Shown here: positions 44,519 through 50,574 of the stretch, one piece after another | Position numbering within the stretch: the first letter of the stretch is position 1 | Layout of the letters: each line of letters starts with the position of its first letter | Source of the DNA: Porticoccaceae bacterium | GTDB taxonomy: Bacteria; Pseudomonadota; Gammaproteobacteria; Pseudomonadales; Porticoccaceae | Assembly: GCA_018663035.1 (NCBI GenBank) | Contig: JABJEX010000053.1 | Location: forward strand, 1 to 50,574 | Length of the DNA stretch: 50,574 nt | Reading direction: 5' to 3' | Translations under genes and position numbers: made by a program | The notes under the pieces: model-generated | Seen by the model: only the letters and a program-made list of their open reading frames with translations | The model's database searches: none | What the model was told of the DNA's origin: nothing

Positions 44519-46468
44519 ATGAAACTACAAAAATTCGGTGCTGCGGCGCTGTTATCTGTGCTCCTCGGTTGCGGCGGGAGTGGTGGAGGCTCTACAGCAG
44601 TGCCGCCCGTTAACAATACTCCAGCACCTGAGCCAGACGCTGAAATTATCCAGCTAGAGTCCTCATTAGCTATTGGGCAGTCCACCGAGCTGGTACTGTT
44701 ATCTGACAACGATCTTTCAGGTATTAGCTGGCAACAGACTTCAGGTCCCGCTGTGACCTTTTATGCGTCAGACAGTAAGGTTATTGGTTTTACCCCCTCA
44801 CAGGCAGGTAACTACAGTTTCACTGTAGACTTTACTGTGGACAGCGCTCAGTCAGAAACCCTGAGCCATGATTTTATTGTCACTGATGATCAGGCTCAGC
44901 TAACAGTTCGCCTAGGGCATGTTGCTGTAGAGGGCATTCCTGTATCACTGGTCAGCTATGCCAGTGGCGATGATCAATCAACAGCCATAGACAAGAGCTC
45001 TTGGAAATGGACCCAAACACAGGGGCCAGCAGTTACCTTTACCGATACCTCTACGGATGGAGATGTCGCTGTCTTTTTTGATGCGCCCTCGATAAGTCAG
45101 GATACCCTGTTGGTCTTTGAGCTATCCGGCGATATCAACGGTCAGGCCCATGCCGATAGTGTCGCTGTGCTTGTGGAGAACAGCGCAGTTGAGGTTCCAG
45201 AGTCTGACGCACCCTTTACCGACCGCATCGCCGATGTCTTTCTCTACAATGCCGATTCCCCGGCAGGACAAAGACTGATCGACTGCGTGTATTCCAATAA
45301 TTCTAGATATGACGACTGTACCTTTGCGGACTCACCATTAATTGCTCAGATTAGCACCGCGCCGACCACCGATGACATTATGGATAGAGTGATAGTCTCC
45401 CATCGATGGATGGGTGATCAGTTCAAGAAATTCCTAGAAGACTACGATCCCAATGACGACTTTAAAAACCTACTGCGTGCTAATACGGCAGTAGTGATTT
45501 CTTATGATATACGCCCATCGTTTTACAGCCCTACCACCGCGGCTATCTACCTCGATCCCAGCGATCTTTGGGTAACGCCAGAGCAGCGTGACACCATCAA
45601 TCAGGCGCCTGATTACCGATCTAGTTTTGGTAATGAGCTACAGTTCGAAATGCCCTGGCGCTATGTTAAAGACAATGATTATGCCAGTTACTATGCACCT
45701 ATAAGGTATCGCCTCTCTCGCACTCTGGCAGACTCTCAGTACGACTTTGCCTCGCTGCTCTATCATGAGCTAGCGCATGCCAATGACTTTTTTCCTAGCA
45801 CTGACTGGCTGTCTCACAGCAACTCAAGAACCATCTATGATGCTGTGGTGGAGGTCTACAACGCGCAGGAAATCCAGTCTGACTTTCTGCAGGACAACTA
45901 TCCACTCGACAGCCTCTACGCCTCAGGCGGCCAAAACGAGCTGACCAAGTTGGCACAGGTCAGGTTTAGAAATCCAGATTTAATTACCGAGCAGCAAATT
46001 GCCTACAGCCCGCAGAACATTGCAGATATGTTCATGACCGAGGGAGCGCCGCAATTTTATAGTTACAGCTCTACCCGCGAAGACTTAGCGATTCTGTTTG
46101 ATGGTTTTATGATGCAGGCTCGCTATGGTGTAAGCCGAGATGTTGCGGTCAGTGACCAGGCCTATACGGATATTGTTTGGGGCCAGCGGGGCAGGCTGAG
46201 CGAAAGCTGGATTAAACCCAGGGTAGCATTTGTTGCCAGCAGAATTCTTCCAGAATTTACCGATTCCGCTACGGTAATTGAAGCTCTGGCTCCACCGATG
46301 GCTTTGGATGATTCTAAGACTTGGCGTAACAGTGTGGTTATCGATGCCTCTGGTAAAGGTTCTGTACCCGCAGGTGAGAAAGTCCGGGATCAGCGATTAA
46401 TCCCTGTAGACGGTGTTCACCGCCACCCTGTTCTAGATACTAGAGGCTCAGGCGTTAGTAGTCGCTAA
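44519..46468 (+). CDS. Putative lipoprotein with PKD-like repeats and a HELAH metalloprotease motif
   Basis: Not recognised as a named protein. From the ATG at 44519, preceded by AAGGGGA (an earlier ATG at 44498 lies before that site), it has 649 residues. A type II signal peptide with the lipobox LLGC cleaves before about C19, and a Gly/Ser/Pro linker follows. Two domains of the PKD/REJ-like kind come next, each opening with W-Q-(T)-(S/Q)GPAVTF, at about 70-135 and 160-230. The C-terminal half (about 240-649) has HELAH at H416-E417-H420 inside SLLYHELAHANDFF, with a possible third zinc ligand at E521 (STREDLAILFDGF). A secreted or surface zinc peptidase is a reasonable guess. Confidence 0.8.
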   Translation: MKLQKFGAAALLSVLLGCGGSGGGSTAVPPVNNTPAPEPDAEIIQLESSLAIGQSTELVLLSDNDLSGISWQQTSGPAVTFYASDSKVIGFTPSQAGNYSFTVDFTVDSAQSETLSHDFIVTDDQAQLTVRLGHVAVEGIPVSLVSYASGDDQSTAIDKSSWKWTQTQGPAVTFTDTSTDGDVAVFFDAPSISQDTLLVFELSGDINGQAHADSVAVLVENSAVEVPESDAPFTDRIADVFLYNADSPAGQRLIDCVYSNNSRYDDCTFADSPLIAQISTAPTTDDIMDRVIVSHRWMGDQFKKFLEDYDPNDDFKNLLRANTAVVISYDIRPSFYSPTTAAIYLDPSDLWVTPEQRDTINQAPDYRSSFGNELQFEMPWRYVKDNDYASYYAPIRYRLSRTLADSQYDFASLLYHELAHANDFFPSTDWLSHSNSRTIYDAVVEVYNAQEIQSDFLQDNYPLDSLYASGGQNELTKLAQVRFRNPDLITEQQIAYSPQNIADMFMTEGAPQFYSYSSTREDLAILFDGFMMQARYGVSRDVAVSDQAYTDIVWGQRGRLSESWIKPRVAFVASRILPEFTDSATVIEALAPPMALDDSKTWRNSVVIDASGKGSVPAGEKVRDQRLIPVDGVHRHPVLDTRGSGVSSR

Positions 46469-46483
46469 TTGCACCTGGTGTAT

Positions 46484-46504
46484 GGGAGTGGCTGTGCCAC
46501 TCCC
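46484..46504. terminator. Hairpin between convergent lipoprotein and MFS genes
   Basis: Perfect nine-base arms GGGAGTGGC and GCCACTCCC around TGT. There is no T-run on either strand, but the position between two converging genes (56-base gap) suits a shared transcript end. Confidence 0.6.
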
Positions 46505-46524
46505 GGTCCAGCTTCACAGGCAGC

Positions 46525-48108
46525 CTAGTCCGCTGTCTTGGCAAACATTAGCTCTAGCTCTTCTAGGGATTTATCCTTAGTCTCAGGCAGTAGCCAGGCC
46601 ACCAGCACCAAACCTATCACCGCAAATACGCCGTATGAGAAAAAGGTCAGAGCGGCACCTAATACACTGAGTTCTAAAGGGAACAGCAGCTGCACCAAAA
46701 AGCTCACCAGACTGTTGATCATACCGACAAAGGAGATTGCTACTCCGCGCAACTGATTGGGGAAAATCTCCGCAAATAGGGCCCACATCACCGGCCCCAG
46801 CGACATGGCAAAAGAAGCCACAAAGCCCAGAATGCCAACCAGAATTAATACTGCATTCATGTTGCTAGCTAGCTTAATAAACTCACTCTCGTAGCTGCGC
46901 GCCGCCGTGGCTCCTATATTCTCAGTGAGAGCATTTTTAAATTCGGTATCACTTTGGTACACCTTGCCCAGCATGCTCTGTAGGTCTGCGGTATCAAATC
47001 TATCGTTGATATTGTCCATCTGTTCGATCTGCGCCAAGCCCTGCGGCGTCAACTGATAGGTGGCCTGAGCAAAGCCATAGGTGCACAGCGCCATGCTGAT
47101 AGCGATACCGGTTAAGCCGACTAAGAGCAGGGGTCGACGCCCCCAGCGATCAATCAGAGCGATAGCGACTAGCGTAAAGACCACATTGATAACACCAACT
47201 AGCGCTGCCTGTGCGAAAGCTGCGTCAGTGCCAATGCCACTTTGCTCAAAAATTGTTGGCGCATAAAAGAAGATCGCATTGATCCCGGTAATCTGCTGAA
47301 CCACAGCAACGATAATTCCGACCACCAGCGCTAGCCGCATCTTGGATCCAAAAATGCCCTGAATACGTTTCCACAGAGACTCACTGTCGCTGTCGTACCC
47401 CTGTTTCATTGTCTCAATTTCTGCGTCTACCTGATCAGCGGGCAATAACTTGCTCATCACCGTGCGTGCTTCGGTTTCGCCCCCCTTGAGCATTAACCAC
47501 CGAGGACTGTCTGGAATAAAAAATAGGCCAAGGAAAAAGATCAGTGCAGGCATAACTTCAATACCCAGCATCCAGCGCCAAGTATGCGCATCTACGCCCC
47601 AGTTGCTGGCCCACTCGGCGCCAGAGGTGCTGGCATTGAGAATAAAGTAGTTTGCAAAATAGGCGGCTGAAAGGCCGATTACAATATTGAGCTGATTGAT
47701 GGATACCAGTTTGCCGCGCAGTTTCGCCGGTGCGATTTCGGCTATGTACATAGGCGCAATCATTAGTGAGGTGAAGGCAAGTCCTCCTAGGGCTCTTGCC
47801 GTGACCAGCATAATATAGCTCGAGGCAAATGCAGATGCTAGGGCTGACAAGAGGTAGAGAAAGGCAATCATGATAAGCACTTTTTTACGACCCAATACAT
47901 CGCTTAGTGGGCCAATGACCAGAGTACCAAAGACACCCGATAGCGTTGGCGCTGCCACTACAAAACCAGACTGAATCGGCGTCAAATCAAATTCAACAGT
48001 AACAAACCCAACCACGCCTGAAATTACTGACGCATCGAAGCCAAAGACAAAGCCGCCAAGCGACACAATAACTGCGCAGTAAAGAGCATAATAGGTACGG
48101 TGTTCCAT
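46525..48108 (-). CDS. MFS sugar transporter (sugar porter family)
   Basis: Twelve-helix proton-coupled sugar porter of 527 residues (XylE/GalP/GLUT family). Family signatures are GGFVFGFDASVISG (about 18-31), GPLSDVLGRKKV, the D/PESPRWL motif as PDSPRWLMLKGG (about 199-210), QQITGINAIFFYAPTIFEQSG (about 267-287), DRWGRRPLLL and the terminal LPETKDKSLEELE. A longer periplasmic loop of about 75 residues (about 350-430) between TM8 and TM9 is unusual and accounts for the extra length. It lies next to, and on the same strand as, the dehydrogenase-dioxygenase pair, 90 bases away, so the three may form a sugar or polyol utilisation unit. Confidence 0.92.
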   Translation of the reverse strand: MEHRTYYALYCAVIVSLGGFVFGFDASVISGVVGFVTVEFDLTPIQSGFVVAAPTLSGVFGTLVIGPLSDVLGRKKVLIMIAFLYLLSALASAFASSYIMLVTARALGGLAFTSLMIAPMYIAEIAPAKLRGKLVSINQLNIVIGLSAAYFANYFILNASTSGAEWASNWGVDAHTWRWMLGIEVMPALIFFLGLFFIPDSPRWLMLKGGETEARTVMSKLLPADQVDAEIETMKQGYDSDSESLWKRIQGIFGSKMRLALVVGIIVAVVQQITGINAIFFYAPTIFEQSGIGTDAAFAQAALVGVINVVFTLVAIALIDRWGRRPLLLVGLTGIAISMALCTYGFAQATYQLTPQGLAQIEQMDNINDRFDTADLQSMLGKVYQSDTEFKNALTENIGATAARSYESEFIKLASNMNAVLILVGILGFVASFAMSLGPVMWALFAEIFPNQLRGVAISFVGMINSLVSFLVQLLFPLELSVLGAALTFFSYGVFAVIGLVLVAWLLPETKDKSLEELELMFAKTAD

Positions 48109-48198
48109 TAGATATCCATTTATAAGTGAGGTTGAGTTAGATTAAGTATTGGAAATTATTTTTGTTAGTTATTGTTAATGTTGGTGTCTGAGTTCCAC

Positions 48199-49173
48199 CT
48201 AAAATGTCGTTTTTATCTGCGCCATGTGGCGTTGAAAGGCGCGACTATCATCCCAGCTAACCACTGATGGCTGGACTTCTCCAGCTAATATTTCACAGCT
48301 TACCTGTTCAATTTGATGATTGAAACCTTGCTGGGTCCGCTCTTCCGTGAATCGCTCAATGCATTCATGCCCCCGGTACAGTCGCGCTTCGCGAGCGGCC
48401 CAGTAGTCAGCTATGGTCACTGTACCCTGATCACCAATCAGCGTGAGGTAATTATTAAGCTTGCAGCGAAACGAGGTAGTCAACTGCGCTGTGGCCTGAC
48501 CTCCATAGCTATTAAGAATCACTACATCGTCTTCAACACCATTCTCAGCCTTATGACACCACACCGTTTGGCTGTGAGGATCCTGCTGAAAAAATAACCA
48601 AGCCATAGCAATGGGGTAGATACCCATTTCCAGCAGACAGCCACCGGCGAGACGATTATCGTATTCGCGCAGATCAGGGCTGTAGGGCAACGGAAATCCA
48701 AAATCTGCTTTTACGTGGCACAGTTTACCTAGTCGACCACTCGTGACCCAGTGATGAGCCCGCTGAATAACTGGCATAAAATAACTCCACATGCCCTCCA
48801 TAAAATAGCGGTGTTGTTGCTCTGCTACCGCAATTACTTCTTCGAGCTCTTCAGGGGTTACTGTTGCAGGTTTTTCGCAAAGCACATGTTTTCCCGCTCG
48901 CAATGCTGCAATGGCTTGATCTTTGTGGTGACTGTGTGGGGTGGCTATATATACGGCATCAATATTGGGGTCGGCAAACAGCTCTGCGTAGCTGCCGTAG
49001 GCCTGTGGAACCGAAAATGACTCAGCAAAGGCCTCCGCTGAGCTCAGCTGTCGAGACGCTATACCATACAGTGAGGCATGCTGGGCGTGCACAATATCTG
49101 TTGCAAAGGTTCTAGCAATGCGACCCGCGCCGATAATACCCCAGCGCAGGGTTTGACTCAGTGGTTGGCTCAT
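48199..49173 (-). CDS. Gfo/Idh/MocA-family oxidoreductase
   Basis: NAD(P)-dependent dehydrogenase of 324 residues. The Rossmann motif GIIGAGRIARTFA is at about 12-24, the family EKP motif at E100-P102 (HVLCEKPATVT). A C-terminal alpha/beta domain contains CLLEMGIYPIAMA, where GxYP replaces the D-GxHxxD type of inositol dehydrogenases. This pattern resembles the glucose-fructose oxidoreductase and dihydrodiol-dehydrogenase branch, acting on sugars or cyclic diols. The ATG overlaps the stop of the upstream dioxygenase gene by four bases, so the pair is co-translated. Confidence 0.92.
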   Translation of the reverse strand: MSQPLSQTLRWGIIGAGRIARTFATDIVHAQHASLYGIASRQLSSAEAFAESFSVPQAYGSYAELFADPNIDAVYIATPHSHHKDQAIAALRAGKHVLCEKPATVTPEELEEVIAVAEQQHRYFMEGMWSYFMPVIQRAHHWVTSGRLGKLCHVKADFGFPLPYSPDLREYDNRLAGGCLLEMGIYPIAMAWLFFQQDPHSQTVWCHKAENGVEDDVVILNSYGGQATAQLTTSFRCKLNNYLTLIGDQGTVTIADYWAAREARLYRGHECIERFTEERTQQGFNHQIEQVSCEILAGEVQPSVVSWDDSRAFQRHMAQIKTTF

Positions 49174-49877
49174 AGCTTTCTCTCTTCAATAACAGTCTGG
49201 GTCGAAAATTGATAACGCATATTTCTGTAGACACAGATGTCGGTGATGTCGTTTGGCGTATGGGCCGGGCAGCAACGATAGTTTGCTGAAAAACGGTATG
49301 GGCCACTCACGGGTAGCACTCGATGCCAGAGATGTCCATGGATCAGAATAAGCGTACCTTTTTTGGGGCTCAGCACTATCTGCTCTGGAAAATCTTGGTC
49401 AATCTTACCAACAGTGATAGGTCCGCCGCGGTGGCTGCCGGGTATGACCAGCGTCTCACCGCCAGTCCGCTGGTCTATATCCATGGTGTAAACCAAACGG
49501 TTTAAATTAAACTGAGACTTGTCTTCTGGGGGACAATCTTGATGCCATGCCTGCCCTTTGGAACCTTGATGACTATACATCACCATACTGTAAAGACTGG
49601 ACCAACCGGCGCCAAGAATCTCGTCAGTAAGCTTTATTAGCCGTTGATCTTGTTCGGCGACATCAAATGCATGGACTCCCTCCAACTGAGGGAACCAGGG
49701 AATGACATCAGTATCAGATTTTTCTAGAAATTCTGCACTGTGAACAAACGCCGAATTCTTCCCAAAGTGCTGGAGTACATGACTCTGGTAGGTATCCATT
49801 AATTCTTCCCCAAAAAAGTTATCAATGGATAAATACCCTTGTCGCCAAAATTCATTCGCCAGAGCCGATAGGTTCAT
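49170..49877 (-). CDS. Phytanoyl-CoA dioxygenase-family (PhyH) oxygenase
   Basis: Fe(II)/2-oxoglutarate-dependent dioxygenase of 235 residues with the double-stranded beta-helix. The iron triad is H112-x-D114 (AWHQDCPP) and H185 (GHLWHRVLP), and R195 ten residues later (SGPYRF) is placed to hold 2-oxoglutarate. The GGETLVIPGSHRGGP segment is typical of PhyH members. Substrates in this family vary from phytanoyl-CoA to ectoine and sugar-derived natural products. Coupling to a Gfo/Idh dehydrogenase and a sugar porter suggests hydroxylation followed by oxidation of a small polar compound; this is inference. Confidence 0.9.
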   Translation of the reverse strand: MNLSALANEFWRQGYLSIDNFFGEELMDTYQSHVLQHFGKNSAFVHSAEFLEKSDTDVIPWFPQLEGVHAFDVAEQDQRLIKLTDEILGAGWSSLYSMVMYSHQGSKGQAWHQDCPPEDKSQFNLNRLVYTMDIDQRTGGETLVIPGSHRGGPITVGKIDQDFPEQIVLSPKKGTLILIHGHLWHRVLPVSGPYRFSANYRCCPAHTPNDITDICVYRNMRYQFSTQTVIEERKL

Positions 49878-50116
49878 AAACAGTTCCTTAGATATAAATG
49901 CTGTTTTTAGCAGTCGAGCAGTAACTCGGCAGAGACTAAACCATACATTATTTAATGGGTACAGATATGAATTTTGCAGTTATAGCTAAATCACTCAGGA
50001 TATTGCCGCTGAAAAGAGTCGGGCAGTAACCTTCGCTAGCACCGCCCCACCGTTTTGATTGTTTACACCTTTCGAGTCACAAGGAGGCAGTCTACGAAGT
50101 TCTTGTTGGTCAGGCG
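49878..50116. other. Gene-free stretch before the terminal ORF
   Basis: 239 bases with no supported gene. It must hold the promoter for the leftward dioxygenase operon, but no firm hexamers were recognised. A strong AAGGAGG ribosome-site-like sequence at 50081-50087 reads rightward without an ATG, GTG or TTG at workable spacing in the frame of the next ORF. Confidence 0.5.
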
Positions 50117-50527
50117 GTGGATAACGATAATTTTGGATTAGGGTATCCGCTACCGAACGATGTCGCCGTGCTGAAAGAAGCCTACATGGCGAGAATGGAG
50201 CGTGTCTCTGGGAAAAGAGGGTTTGTTGAAGTCATATCTGGCAAATCATTTTTACGGTCGACAAAAGATAACCCAAATGATGGAAATAGTTATACGAAGT
50301 GTGATCAGGTAATTTTTTGGCGAACAGAACTCGACAACGCAGATAAATCAATTTTTGATATAGATAGAATTACATGTGATCAAAGAGATACCCTGTTTAG
50401 ATTTGAAAATGGTCGATTTAGTACATCCACAATTGGGTCTTGGCACAGTGACCCACGGTCCATGCCAGATTACTATGGGGATTCATCCTCATTTAGTTTT
50501 GGTACATGTGAACTTTACTACGATTAA
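50117..50527 (+). CDS. Hypothetical protein, start uncertain
   Basis: Not recognised. From a GTG at 50117 it encodes 136 residues, hydrophilic and rich in D, S, F and N, with four cysteines absent but two present (about 62 and 85) plus a third near the C terminus. It begins near NDNFGLGYPLPNDVAVLKEAYMARMERVSGKRGFVEV and ends FGTCELYYD. There is no signal peptide or membrane helix. The frame is open back to 50030 and the AAGGAGG at 50081 lies inside it, 29 bases before the GTG, so the true 5-prime end may be upstream or lost. Base composition is visibly more A+T-rich than the rest of the window, a hint of transfer or of a decaying gene. Confidence 0.5.
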   Translation: MDNDNFGLGYPLPNDVAVLKEAYMARMERVSGKRGFVEVISGKSFLRSTKDNPNDGNSYTKCDQVIFWRTELDNADKSIFDIDRITCDQRDTLFRFENGRFSTSTIGSWHSDPRSMPDYYGDSSSFSFGTCELYYD

Positions 50528-50574
50528 AAAACGACAATAATGTTAGAAAACCCCATCCAGTCAAATCAGGGCTA

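Overview
The window (about 50.6 kb) looks like a contiguous chromosome segment of a free-living, probably marine gammaproteobacterium. The evidence is the gammaproteobacterial gene order nrdR-ribD-ribE-ribB(A)-ribH-nusB-thiL-pgpA, a long class II ketol-acid reductoisomerase divergent from an IlvY-type LysR gene, and a mix of TonB receptor, BCCT, DAACS and MFS carriers usual in heterotrophic marine lineages such as SAR92/OM60 relatives. That placement is an inference; no rRNA or tRNA is present. No CRISPR array, insertion sequence, prophage or replication origin was seen.

Layout. 0.1-14.2 kb is core metabolism, all on +: glyA, a Nudix hydrolase, nrdR, a riboflavin operon (ribD, ribE, ribBX, ribH) run together with nusB, thiL and pgpA, a two-gene RND efflux system, then ribA (the only complete GTP cyclohydrolase II here) coupled to hisF. 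14.3-15.7 kb (-) is an ECF sigma factor/ChrR-type anti-sigma pair with a candidate self-regulated promoter.

15.8-24.9 kb (+) looks like a nitrogenous-substrate uptake and catabolism region: a GcvA-like LysR regulator, a class III aminotransferase overlapping a beta-keto acid cleavage enzyme (BKACE), an SD-led 26-codon upstream ORF coupled to a TonB-dependent receptor, an acidic amino acid/dicarboxylate symporter, PepQ prolidase and a one-domain asparaginase-like protein. 24.9-28.4 kb (-) holds an acyl-CoA synthetase-like enzyme and a [2Fe-2S] ferredoxin with its reductase, but no P450. 28.5-34.1 kb (+) has a YegD-like Hsp70, the fused acyl-CoA mutase IcmF and a TetR regulator. A FucP-like sugar permease and a BCCT carrier follow.

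At 37.3-39.8 kb is the ilvC/ilvY pair with an evident LysR-type operator. 40.0-44.4 kb is a Yip1-family membrane protein, then a MacAB-like efflux system, then a DedA-family gene that seems to lack a normal start codon. 44.5-46.5 kb encodes an unrecognised lipoprotein with a HELAH zinc-metalloprotease signature. 46.5-49.9 kb (-) groups a sugar-porter MFS, a Gfo/Idh/MocA dehydrogenase and a phytanoyl-CoA dioxygenase-like enzyme. The last 0.6 kb is A+T-richer and carries an unrecognised ORF without a convincing start.

No stretch longer than 300 bases lacks a gene. The points most worth a second look are the HELAH lipoprotein, the aminotransferase-BKACE cluster with its transport neighbours, the upstream ORF coupled to the TonB receptor, the nested repeats before pepQ, the DedA start and the ECF promoter.
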